Shown: positions 33,601-46,700 of the stretch, piece after piece
How the letters are laid out: each line of letters opens with the position of its first letter
How positions within the stretch are numbered: the first letter of the stretch is position 1
Source: Crocodylus rhombifer
Taxonomy: Eukaryota; Chordata; Crocodylia; Crocodylidae
NCBI GenBank assembly: GCA_038503035.1
Contig: JAVSML010020418.1
Location: 124,001 to 188,000 of the forward strand
Reading direction: 5' to 3'
DNA: 64,000 bases
Notes under the pieces: generated by a model
What the model saw: the letters and a program-made list of their open reading frames with translations, nothing else
Database searches by the model: none
Told to the model about the DNA's origin: nothing
Position numbers and translations under genes: made by a program

Positions 33601-33934
33601 GCACCAATTTAGCCACAGCAGATGAGGTACAATGTGTGTGGGTAAGGCAACCACAATGCTGGGATACTCTCACAGATGCCATCCCGCTGTTCCCCAGAAA
33701 CCACAACTCTGTGAAACAGACAGGCTTTCTGAGAAACAAATGCTCATTGCTACAGGGCTGGAAAGTTTAACTTCAAATGTCACCTCACAAGCCCTAAGAA
33801 GGGAAGGTTTCATTACATGAAACAAGACCAAGGAGGAGGCTGAATATTAAGAGAGAAAGCCACTAATTACCCAGAACTCTCTCTAATCTGCAATGACAGG
33901 AAAGGAAGCATAAAAAGTATAAGACACTTTAACA

Positions 33935-34062
33935 GGATACCTAGCACTTACAGAGCACCTTGTGGTTGCAAGACAGCTGCTTAAAAAGATGCCCCCAACT
34001 TTCTGAGACAGGGAACTACACACCCTTGCCTCCCCATTTCACAGGCAGGGGTGGCTCACATA
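33935..34062. repeat. MIR/CORE-SINE-like remnant
   Basis: TAGCACTTACAGAGCACCTT and, 80 bp on, CTCCCCATTTCACAGGCAGG recall ancient amniote SINE text. Related fragments may be at 38360-38410 and 39650-39730. Weak, by eye only. Confidence 0.3.
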
Positions 34063-36404
34063 ATCTTTAACACATGGCCTTTGGAAAGGAAAGTTAGTTA
34101 CTTTGCAGCTCCAGGACTGGATGGCTCCAAGCCTCATCCTCACCCTCAATGCACGCTGTCCCTGAGGGGCTGGCAAAGCACAGCTGTGAAGATTGCTGGA
34201 GTTCAGGAAGGAGTGCAAAGTTTGGAGAAACTCTTGCCCTTGCACCACTGATGATATCTATGATCAGAAGTGGCACCTCAGAGCCAGAGAAGCAAGCAAA
34301 TACAAACATTACACCTTTATCCAGCCTCAGACACCACCAAATACAGTCCATGTCCAAAAGAGCAGATAGCAGCACAGGTGGCAGACTGGGTGCCCTTGTG
34401 TCACTGGCTTCCAACATCACCTCTGAACTGTCTCCTTTGCAGACCTTATGTGACTTCTGATGCAGTGAAAGCCATAATTTTTGCATTCATTACCTCTGGT
34501 AGTATGCACAGCAGTAGATTAAGGCACAGAATGAGGTCAACTGATTATGAGCTAACTGCATTAGTTATATTTCCTAAACTAGAAACAAGTCACAGTATTC
34601 AGGAGCACAAGGTTACAAAAGCAAAGATCACATTCTAAAATTAAAGCATTAATGAAGGCTCATTAAGGGACCAAAAATATCCCCTTAGACTCTTGGAAGC
34701 AATAGACTAAAATAAAATTAAAAAAAAAAAAAAAATCAAGTGCATTCTCCAGGTTTTGTAGCTTAAAGTTCTCAATCCCTTCCACTGGAAGTTTATTCAC
34801 AAGATCATGAAAAGATAATCTAATAGAGTGCTAACATAACATGCATTTAGAGATATTGATCTCTGTGGCAACAGTCTGAACTTTTATCTTCAATAATCAA
34901 AGCAAGCTGTCACAAAACAGAGAACGTGCAATTGAAGAGTGATGTCCCTTTTACCATCTGGTGAAGCAGCCTCTCTGAATGCGGCCCTTCCATCTGAGGT
35001 CAGACTAACACGGTCAGCTACTTGTCTTAGGATACGGGCAGGTATCCAGAAATAAGTTACATACAGCTGTATGTAAAAGGAAGTTTTACAGCTAATTTCT
35101 TACAGCAGAAACTCCAGCAAAAGGAACAGTCTGATCTCCATTCTGGTCATAAACAGTTTTAGAAATTTCATGCAACAGACTTCAGCATATAGGTGCCAAG
35201 GAGCAATACAGTAAAATCTAACTTCTCTAAGCTTTAATGGGATTCTTTCTATCCGCTACTTACTAAAAGGGCCAGGGCTATGGCAAAATTAAAGGAGGAC
35301 CAATTTACAACAGCTGGTTAATGGTACCACAGCAGTGTTCAAATTTCAAACTCCAACAGCACATGCAATAGCTAACTTAGGACTTAAGGTAAAACTACCC
35401 AACTAAGTAAAAGTGGTCAAATTAGCACACACTTTCATGCTTACCAATCCGTACATTCTCTGAACTGTTCCAGGGCTGAGCTCTAGCCTTCACACTTCTT
35501 GCTCCACGGTAGTCTTGCTTTCCAGAAAACGTTGCAATGCTTACTGCTAAACACAGCTGGAAGCAATAGGACCAGCTTCAATTAGGGCCATATAAGTGAA
35601 AATCATCATCAGCCCAGTGGCTAACATTTTATTGCACATACCAAGTGTCTCCCACGCACTTCAAACACACCACCTCACTCTAGCTTATCAGTGTTAAATA
35701 CTTCATCCTGATCCTCTCAATTAAGGTCTGATTAACTATTTAGAAGCTTATCAACCTACCTAGGTTACCATGCAGAAGCAGAATGCAATCTGAGGCTTAT
35801 CGCAGAGAAAGGAAGAAATGGAGAGCTTGCAAAATAAACAATTTGGGTTTTACTTGAACATGTTTGCAGCTTCCCTCTGTAACAAATCAAGAACATGAAA
35901 TGAGTTGAAATCCACTCACTATATACCACTGCTGTATAAAACAGATACTTAAACAGGATTTTAGTTCAAGTGTACTATATACACTGTACCATTTGGTATA
36001 GTGTTTAGTGAACTGAAATATACCAGCTAGTTTTAATTAAAATCAGCCATGAGACTGGAAGACAAGCCTTATTTATTCTTCAGTGGCTTTACCTGTAGCT
36101 TGGATGACACTGGAGAAAAAACAAAAATTGGTGTTTCTCTAAGCTGCAACCATAGCAAAAAGTGGAGTAGGGGAAGAATATCTATTTAGGATAGCCAGCC
36201 AGCCATCTGTGAACAGGAACAAGCCAGTCACTCTCCTTCTGTGTCTTTTGAGTACATCATGCAGCTTTAAAACAGGCTGGGGGGAGGAGGGTTCTGGGAG
36301 ACCACCCTCTCCTGTATTTTTAATACAGCGCCAGCTCTCCTGGAACATTTTTACCCTGTTTGTGCTCTGGTACTGCATTACTGGAAAGTTGGTTGTTGTT
36401 TTTT

Positions 36405-37561
36405 TTTATTGTTTGGAAGCAAAAATGCAGTGCACACATCAAGAAATTCCAGTACAAAATAGCTGCTTCAGCCAATATGATGACATGGGAGAGAGTACAG
36501 AAAATACTACAATACAATACACTAAACCAGACACAAACAGCATTACAAGGCTATACATGCCTGTAGATCAGAGACACCGGCAATTATCACACAGAAGGCA
36601 AATTATCACAGTCAAAAAAAGGCAGAATGTTATTCTTTTGCAAAACTGAAGCATCAGTTTCAGGATTCCAATCCATTGTTTTAATAATGTAACATTTCTA
36701 CGAGTGAAGCGTGAAGGTTTTTTTTAATGCCATTTTAACTGACAGTACCATATACAGGACATGAAATGCTGCTGAGTCACTGCTGTTGTTTTAAGACCTT
36801 TTAGAAACTTACCCAAATAAAACTGAACTGTATTTAGAAAGAAGTGTTTGTGTACAAGCTTTAAAGTGGTTACAGAACTTGGTAGGAGAATTACAGTAAT
36901 TTCCCTACATTTCAATATTGTACAATCCTCTGTATGTAGAAACTGATTATCACCTACAAAAATAAGTGTCCTACAAGTCAGGGATGCTGAATTTGCTTAC
37001 TCTACCTTTATAGAGTTGATGTAATGCCATGCAGAAGAAACAAGTTGGTTAGATGAATAGAACAGGAGAACTAGTGCTGTTGATTTAAACACACCTCTGC
37101 ACAACTCCTACACACTTTAATAGGAGCTCGTGCATGAGCCCAACTACAAACCTCTGGACAAAAGAATGAAACCTCTTTCACAAAATAATAATAAAGAGAA
37201 CCTGTATTTACATTTGCAACTAGGGATCAAGAACATTTAGTTTTGAACACAACTGTGACATCGTTTCAAACCCTAACAATGAAATGTTTTATAGTTAAGT
37301 GTCTATAGTTTTAGAAAGAAAAAGACTTTAAAAACCACTTACAAATAATCTCCAACACAGATGAGTTCAATCTCATACTTAATAAATAGGAAGCATCCAA
37401 AACATGATCAGACCTGAGATGTTTTTAACTGTTAAGTGATTCCAGAGTCTGCTGCTTTCAAAGAGAGGCTGGGATGTTACTACAAAAACTGAAGTCTAAG
37501 TTCTTCAGAAAAGAATGGAGCTCGTGGGACACAAGTGCTGAAACATGCCCGTTAGGGAGAT
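36405..37561 (-). other. ANAPC7: ANAPC7 3' untranslated region (end uncertain)
   Basis: Downstream of the stop on the minus strand the sequence is AT-rich and non-coding. The first AATAAA on this strand is at 36405-36410 and the next at 36072-36077. ATTAAA variants at 36680 and 36723 could also be used. I placed the end at the first canonical hexamer. Confidence 0.45.
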
Positions 37562-37751
37562 TCACTGCATGCCAAACCACTGCTCTTGATCTGCCCACTG
37601 TGCTGCTTCACTATCACTGCCCTCCAAATCCCCTTCTTCTCCACTTCCTTCCATATCATCCACATCCTCTTCCTGGGTTGCATCTGTTGGACTCTCCTCC
37701 TTTTCCATTTTCTGCATTCCTTCTAAAGACTTCTGATCATTGGGATCCAAG
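37562..37751 (-). CDS. ANAPC7: ANAPC7 exon 11 (acidic C terminus and stop)
   Basis: 190 bp from LDPNDQKSLEGMQKMEKEES through the acidic tail to WADQEQWFGMQ and TGA (37564-37562). The acidic, disordered tail appears unchanged from mammals. Confidence 0.97.
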
Positions 37752-40700
37752 CTGAGGGAGGGGAAAAAAGCAGGAGTTACCCTCAGCTGTAAGGAAGCAA
37801 ACATGAGAAAAGTGTCTAATCAAAGCTAGTCTCTACTTCCTTCCCCCCCCCCACACTTCCTGCTTACTGCCACTAATATTTAAATACAGCAAAGATGCTG
37901 TCACTTAATCTCAGTCTGATGTTATAACTTTTCACCAAAAGGTGGAAAAGGATGATTAACACGATATACCACATCTTTGCACAAATGACCTTGACCCTGG
38001 AGCATTCACTCTCTGAACCCCACAACCTCCCTCCCATGATTTGAAAACATAAATATTAGAAGCCAGGAAACAGGACAAAATAGAGACTAGCACCAAGGCA
38101 TAAACAGCCAACTGACCTAGCGCTGCATTGTACTGTAGGCATATTAAGTCAGCAGGGCACAGGATAAGCTTAACTTTTGCACAGAATATGCAGTGTACAG
38201 TAAATGACATTTTATTCTGAAAAATGCTACATTTGATCAAGTCTGAATTATTTTCTTCCTCCGTGTTCAAGGGTTTGGCTTTACTGTAAGAAGAAATTTG
38301 TTTTCTTGATGTTTAATGGAATCATTTTGTTTGAATTTGGCTAATCCCTTGTGTTTATATAGCACCTTCCAGCTCAAAAGGAATGGAGCACAAGGTGCTT
38401 GACAGGCTGTATAATAGTTTAAGGATTATAAACAAATCCATGCCTTAATCCTCCTTATTAGTGCAGCAATTGACTGGCTGGTAACATTAGCAAAACTTAT
38501 GACTGCAATACTGATTGATGTCCTTAAGAACCACAGTTCCCAACTCAAAAGGTCTTAAGAGCAAGATAACTCAATGAAGAGGCAGCATGTTAAAAAAAAA
38601 AAGACGACAGAAGTGGCTTTGAAATGCCTCTCCTCTCTTTGCTGTGACAATTCAAATGGGTTAGTGAAATGATAAGCCACAGAAACTGCACACTTCTTAG
38701 AACCAAGAAATATAAAAAAAAAATAATAATAATAAAAAAAGGGAAGGACAAATTTTACCTGAGGGCAATACTGTACTGGTCCATAGCTTCCTGATATTCA
38801 TTGACAGCTACAAGAAAGTCTCCCAGTATTCGATGCAGCACACAGTCACTCTGATTAGCCAGTGCATTCCTCAGTAAAGCAATTCCATCTTCATATTTCT
38901 GTTCTCTGCCTGTTTATGGACAGATACATTTCAAATCAATAGTTCAGACAGATATTCCGCATGTAAAAATTACATGATGGAGTAGACAAAAAGCTACCGC
39001 AATATTTCCCCCCGTAGAATAATCAGCATAATAATTCTATGGTTGGTAACTATTCTTTGGGAGTTTAGTTCTTTGTACATTTTTCTTTTTTTGCTCTAAT
39101 GATCATAAATATACTGGTTTAAAGTAAGACTCAAATAATCAATTGCTATTTTTTCTAAAGTATTCCTACACCTCATCACTGTATTGTCTTATGGCATTCC
39201 TGTTCAGAAGGAAAATTTACAGAACTGGCAAATCTTTGGCTGTAACACTATTATTTCATACAAAAAAAGTGAGCTTTAAGAAGACTGGGCAGGGAAAAAG
39301 AACACATCTCAAAAGAAACTTACTAAGAAGTTCCGCTTTCTTTACCACAGCTTTAATATAATCAGGTCTCTGTGTCAGTGCTTTATCTAATAAGGTTTTT
39401 GCTTTCTCTTGTGTAACCGGGTCTTCAAGACAGACTGTTGCCAACAGCGTAAGCGTCTGCGCGTTTGCTCCCAGGGTTTTGTATACATTGTTAGCCATAA
39501 CCATCGCTTCACGGATACTGTTGGATGCAAGATAACATTCAATGAGGCCTGAAGACCAAAAGAAAGGTGTCAGTTAATTCATGTTAGTATTGGCATACAA
39601 ACCAGACCCCCTCAGTCAATTACTTGATTTACAGTAGCACCCACAGGCCACTCAAAGATGCAAGTCACAGAGAGAGATTCAGTGACCTGTGGTCCCAGAG
39701 ATCACCAATAGCAGAGCCAGAAGCTAGAAGAACATCTCTCAAGTTCAGCCTCTGCCAGCAGAGGTATTATTTATTTAGGGGAACTTTCCCTCCTTCTGAT
39801 TCTTTCTTTTTTGCGTTTAAGGAACAATATCCAAATCCTTCCATTTGCAGGCAGTTATGCAATTAAAGGACAGCATTCCTGAACTTAGTCTTTACTGTAA
39901 TAGAAGTGGAGAACCACAACACAAATTATTCTGCTCATGGGACACGAAGGAAGAATATATCCATTGAGTAGTGGGCTGGAGAAGCCAGGAAAATCAGATA
40001 CAACAGAGTCCTCCATTCTGAGCAAAAGAAAAGGAACTGGAAAAATTGCCTTTACTGAGCAAGAACTAGGAGGGAGAGACTACATCTCTCAATAAATCAC
40101 TGGGAGTACTCCAAACAACCACAGAACAATACAGAAAGAAAACCACCACTGCCTTCACCCCCCAGGCTGTCACACTTGCATGCCTCATGCTCTTTTTTTT
40201 CTAAGCTTGTGTGGCATTTTTTTGCCTTCATTTCAGTATGCATGGGTCTGCCCTCAATTCCCTGCAACTCCTCCCACACTAGAACTGCCTAGCATCAGCA
40301 GAGCTGACAGTAAGCAAGGGGAGTGGGACAAATGTCTGTGTGAAAAACAAACAATCTAGGATCTGGTACATGAATCAGGATGTTTTTAACCCTGCTTCAT
40401 CCAATGATTTTGTCAGTAACTACCGGCATCGAAGGCCCTGTGTATATTTTTATATCACAATTGTATCCCAACAGATAAAACACATATTTTTGCTGAAGTT
40501 AATCCTCTCAGTGGTATTAATTTACAGCCTGACTCTTCAGTTCCTGTGTATAATTTAGTTTCTTCTGAAGAGCAAACTGAGCTCTTTATAGATTTATTAT
40601 AAATATATCCGTTGAGTTAAGTGAGTAGTTTAGAATTACCCTGCATATTTCCCAAGATTTGCATCCATCAGCTTCCAGTATGGAACTAGAAATATTTCTC

Positions 40701-43700
40701 ACTACTGGCATTCTTTGCAAACCATTATTTATTTGAAACTGAAGAAATCTTTAAAGATCTAAACAGAGTTTCCCTTTTGAGATTCTTTAACAAAAATTGC
40801 AGAAAAGCCATAATCAAGTTCAGTTTTACTGCTCTGCTCAATTTTTGGAGCTTCAGCTGTTGACAGTGAACCAAACACTTCTATGCCAAGGCTTTAGACA
40901 TTTCAATATGTAAGCCAAGTGAGTTCCTAGAATTACCTGAAGTGTGGTTGGGGGTGAAAATGGCAGGCCTACCTACTAGCTATACTGAACAGACTATGTA
41001 GATCACTGAGACTAATCAATTATAACAACTGTCTGCAATCTCCACCATAACACCCTATTAATAAATGAATCCGCATATGAAAACTACACTTCAGTTCAGC
41101 AACCATACCACACAAATATTAGAAAACAGTATGCCAAGACCAAAAGGCAAGCAGCTTCTATTTGATGCTTCAAAGCTCTCTACATCATTAGATGGTTTTC
41201 AAGAAAGCTTAAAATAAAATTGGTATTAAACTCTGAAGACCTCTGCAAGAGTGTTTGCTCTGCTAAGTTTTCTTTTTCTTCCTTACAGTTTGGTAGAAGA
41301 TGATTTGCCTAGGCAATGATATGCCAAGACTAAAGCTTCCAATGGAACTAATCCTAGAGCTGGCGAAGAATCCGTTTGTGCACAGATTGAGGATTACACC
41401 AAATTTAACAAGCATGCATCTCACTACATCAAATTCAAAACAACTTTCCACTTGACAAGCATGCATTCTCTAATACTTTCCCCTGCATTTGCTGTGATCT
41501 TTATTTGGCAACTCTTGCAATGTCATTCACCTACTAGAAAGCAAAGGCTTGCATCAAAAACTCTGTGCTATTACCATGCCTACACGGAACCCACAACAGG
41601 GTAGCTTCTAGCTTTGCTGCAACTGTGACAGCACTATATTTTACCAAAGCCCTATCAGTACTGGGTATAAAGCATTTACTTTACTCACCTTCATAACAGT
41701 CTAGCCTGCAAGGCGCAAGACGTATTGCCTCACGGAAATGTATAATTGCCTCCTGGACTCGCCCCATGTTCCTAAGAGCAGCTCCTTTCAGTAGTAATGC
41801 TTGGACACTATTACTGTTGAGCTGAATAGCTTTGGCTCCCAAATACAAGGCACGAGAATATCTCTTACTGTAGAAACTATGGCACCTAGAGAAAAAGAGA
41901 AAGACAGGCAACACAACACTTATGATTACTATACTCATTCATGGGAAGCTGAAAAGGAAAGTTATTGGTAAAGCTGTTCCTAGCAGGCAAACTTACTCAA
42001 AAAGCCATATCTGATATTTACTGGCCTTCACAAAGCCGCTGATTTAAGTACTAATTGTCACACAAAACTATAACGCATTAACTGTTAACAGACTTGATAA
42101 TTCCAAGGTGCTTAAAGGTAACTAGATAAAAACAAACAAGCTATTTCTAACAGAGTAACAAAGGGATTCTGGAGGGCCCAGGTCCAGCACTTAAAACGGC
42201 CCAAAATGCCCCTTGCAGTTTTTAAAGCCTACTCCCCTTTCCCTTGTACAACTCACCTGAGAATGCTCAGAAGGATCTACTCTGGCCACTTATACCCTGC
42301 AGCAGTGTTATTTCTCCAAAAATGTGCATAAAGTCTGGGTATATCCCTGAACATTAGTTGCTGAAAAAGACACAGCTAATGACTGCTTGTTACTGCAGGA
42401 GGAGCAGGAGGAAGAGGGCCCTCTCTTTTTAGCTCAACAGCCTACTGGATTCAGTGCTTGCGGCAGGGGGGGCAGGTGGCGTGGAACAGCCAGATTTTAC
42501 GCTTCCTTTACCCAGAGGAAGTTTGCACTTCACATTTCCTTGGAGAAGACTCAGACCACCAGGCCACAGCCTGAGTTTGCCAAGGCATTTGCCTCCCTCC
42601 TATGGAAATTGAGCAGCTGACGAAGGAAGATATGTATAGCTAGAGGGAGAGCAACCCAGTAGGAGTATAGCTCAGACAAGAGCACTTCCCTAGAAGGGAA
42701 GAGGCCTGGATTTTGGCCCCTACTCCTGATGAACAAAGGAGGAGCTATTTCACTGCTGTCCCTCTTATTACCCAATAGGTATGAAGTACAAAAAACACAG
42801 GAACACTATATTAGGGAAGTAGGGCTACTACAGAGCATAAGTGGCCAGAGAAGAGCTCTTCCGAGCATGATCAGAAGGACAAGAATTAGAAGGGATCTAA
42901 AATCTGCATTAAATGGTTCAAAATACAAAACTGTGGAGCTACATTTGGCCCAGAATGTCTGTAACTGGCAAAGCAGACTCTCACACTAAGGATGCCTTAT
43001 CTCCCTTCCCCAAACATGCTGATGCTCTTGAGAGGCTCACTAAATGACTGGGGAAGCAGAGGAAAAACAAGAAGCAGAAGACAGTTACCCAGACACAACC
43101 CACGGCTCTGCATGCTGATCAGAAATATTGAAGAGTCGGCAGCCCAAGTTCTCCACATCTTCTAGGCGACCTTCACGTGCCAATAAATAGCCATAGACAT
43201 CCATCCCTAAAAGGAAAGGCTTTAGGAGCAGTTGTACCGTCTGAGCTGCCAGTCATGACATTTCAAATTTACATTTTATGAAGATTTAAGAATTCAATGG
43301 AGTTCAGCCAAAGGTACCAGCAATTTCATACTACTGCATCTCAACTCTTCCTTAATCATACACGTTTTGGGACCATGTCACAAAGGGATAGATGCTCGTA
43401 TACAATTAATGGGAGAGGAGGAAACAAAAACTGGTAGAAATTTAAAGCATGAAGGTTTCTACAAGGTTTCTACCCCCAAGGACCATTTCCAAGGGGCAGT
43501 CTATGGTGGGCCACATCACAGGTTCAACATGGCCCACAGGCCACACACTGGGAATCCCTGGCTTATACAGAAGGCAAAAAAACCACAAGCATCTTAAAGT
43601 AATTAATTCTTACTTTGTTTCTTTGTGGCTAGCAATTCTACCTTCTTGGGTACTACCATTTAATGAAGGATCATGATGGATAAGGCAAAACTCCTATTTT

Positions 43701-46700
43701 AAATTATGTGACTGCCATCAACTACTTGAGGTATTTTCAAAAGCTATAAGCAGACAAAAATCTTGTTGTAGGCGATATCTTTTATTAGATATTCAGAAAC
43801 TATACACATACCATACAGATGAACAGGTACATAAGCATTCTCATCCGTGCTAATATTTACAAGGTTAATACATTACAAGGTTAACATTCCTTAAAGATTT
43901 ACAGCTACTCACCTTTTATCAGATAAGGGTCCAGCATTTGTGCCTGTTCAAATTTTAAAATTGAATTTTTATTGTCTCCAGCTCTGAAGTACAGGTCTGC
44001 CAAGCTCCCCAACAGATCCACGTTATCCCTCAGCAAAGACTTTTTCTCTAATGAGCTAGCAGAAAATAAATGGCCATTTAAAACTGTACCTTGTTATTTA
44101 CCATTCATTGCTATGTACTTCCTGGAGCCTACAGTTTGTTTCTAATAAGTAATCATGTTTTTACAAGCACAGATATGAGAATCAGTAAAAGACCTACAAT
44201 TACCAAAAAACCAGTACCACTTAACTACAGCCCTGCTATCTGCCTTTGCTGACTGAATACTGCCCACAAACTGTGAAAATACATTCGAGGTTTTCTTGAA
44301 CACGCATACACCTTACTCTGCTTGCTGAAGGCTGCCAAAATGGAATAGTGAGAAAGTTCTTCAGGCAGGAGACCTCTACCAAAAATATCCTGCTGCCAGA
44401 AGCAAACAGTGTTTGCTAAGATAGTATGTGCTGCCATGTTAAATCTTAGTGTCTCAAAGCATATCTTAGCCCCACTCAAAGCTTTACAGATCATCACTTG
44501 TAACCTGAACTACATCCAGAGGCAAGAAGTTACAGTTCATAGCATGAAAACACTAGGGAGGTGGGCTCACAGTAACCCGCTTTTAAAAAGGTTTGTCACA
44601 AACTTTGGCAGCAAGTCTAGAATATCATTCAATTTTTCTGCTACACCAACTTCCAAATCAAGATTCTTCCAGTATGGGAGATGCTCACCTCCCTCCCTCA
44701 CCTCAGATGTTTCATTTGGCATCTGTCAAAATCCAAGGATTGTTTAGAGATTGGGACTGTATAGCCCTACACAACACAAAATTCACACCATACCATGTTA
44801 AACAATGTGTTTTAATCTATTAACATCCTATGCAGAGTAATGATTCAAGAACACTTTAATTCACCTTGATTCTTACCAGATGGTGTTGATCGCTCTGGTG
44901 TTATCTCCAGTGTGCACAAAAGCATATGCTTTGATCCACACTGAAAGCCAATCCAAGTTGGGGATACTCTGAATTACATTCATTGTCATAGAGGCCACTT
45001 CTGCACCTTTTACTGAGAGGGAGAGCAAACCTATTCAGAAAAACACATCAGTCACGTTTCAAGTAACCAATGCAGTTGGTAATACAAGTTAGCTGATTGT
45101 TTTAAAGATTGACAATTCAATTGCTTTGTAAACTTCTACAGATTATTATAAATAACTGCCTGTATGTCCTAGATTGTATTTGCTCATTTACTATGTCTCA
45201 AACATTGTATGTCAGATTAAATATTTAAGTACTTGGTGGAAAAAAAGAACTCTACCTAGTATAGCATCAAGCGCTAGAGGACACTGCCTCAACACTTCTT
45301 TATAGCTTGTAACAGATGACCGTTCCTGACCTGCCTTCTTGTACAAATTTGCCAACATCATGTTAATCTGTAGAGAGAGAGAGATGGTAAAAAAGACAAA
45401 AAAAAAAAAAAAAAAAAGAAGTGATGGCTGTGATAACAATCCAGTCTACAATTATGTAGGGCAGAGATTCATCACTGAGAGAAGGTCCTAGGTTCATTAT
45501 ACCCCATCTTTCCAGCTCTAAGTAGAAAACGGAAGTTATGAACCCAGCTTTGCAATTCATTGTATCGTATAAAATAAGTGTTTCTTCTGATTCAGAAGGC
45601 AAAAACTGAGGTAATTCTTTTATATTTGCATAAGGCCTCTGGAAACCTCAGTTTTGCATATATTAAATCCTGATATATGCAACTATCTACATACGTGGAA
45701 GCAATACCTGACAAACAGCTGCATCTTACGCTGGTTTCCTTTTACCAGCTTTCTCTACATACCGAGGAAAGGCTGCCAGAACTATAACTTTTGGGAGGTG
45801 GAGGTTTTTTATTTAGGTCCTGAATAACTTAACTGCTCAAGAAATAGCTTAAGTCCAGGTCATTGCAGCTAGCTTTTGTGGCGCAGTTATTCTGGTTTGC
45901 TGACATACAAGGGGAAGAAATTGTTTGGCTTCTCCTCAATGTTTTCATTTTTGTGCAGTAAGCCTGGATTATGGTAAGACAGACACCTTGTAGTTAGTTA
46001 CCCTGACCAAATTGTAATGCTGCTAACAGTCAAACCTCAGTTAAAGAGCACAAGGTGTTAATGGCTCAAGAGATTACAGAGCTAGCAAGCAAAAGACTCA
46101 ACATTTTTGGCTCTGCATGCTGCTATGTGATATAAATATTTAGCACTACATAAACTACCATTAAACCAGGGGAGAAGAATCTTGATGGTACATAGTTGCT
46201 GGGTTTTTCCCTTCTATTCATCAGGCCAGGAATTTTCTTCAGCCTCAAGAAGCACACACTGCTGAGGTCACAACACAGACAGCAGCACTTCATTTCCTAC
46301 ACAAGCTGTCCTCCTAGCAGCATTCAGGAATCTGGTGGGAGGATCAGCATAGTCAGAGCTAGGGTGTTTACCAGCACAGCAATTAGTCTTTGTCTGGAGG
46401 AAAGTAAAAGCCAGGTATGAAAGGTTTTGGATTGTTAACAGACTACTCCCAGGGAAAAGCAGAATGTTTGTAAGTCTGGTAGAATCCTCAGTCCTAAATG
46501 AGTTAGACACATGTCACTAGAAGTTAAAGTGTCTATTCTTCCTCACACAGGGGAGATTTTGTAATTCCCACAAGTAAGTTACTCACTAATTTTCACAGGA
46601 ATTAATTGGTGAAGATACACAAGTGTTTAGTTCCAAACAGAAGTGCCAAGAGTTGATGTCTTTATATACACAAAACTAGATTTGCAATTCTGGCCAAATG

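Larger units (their letters stand above)
26840..36400. other. intergenic region between ATP2A2 and ANAPC7
   Basis: No exon set or RNA gene recognised on either strand. From about 27.2 to 34.5 kb the sequence is clearly GC-richer than the ATP2A2 introns. It contains CR1 pieces near 29.3 and 30.4 kb and short reading frames without family resemblance. From 34.6 kb it returns to AT-rich sequence with an A tract at 34720. Confidence 0.6.

Noticed and set aside
38865..39504. Minus-strand frames continuing past ANAPC7 exons into introns
   Set aside because: The extra residues (for example after AELLSKFLLRC) lie beyond clear GT donors. The spliced reading matches APC7 exactly.
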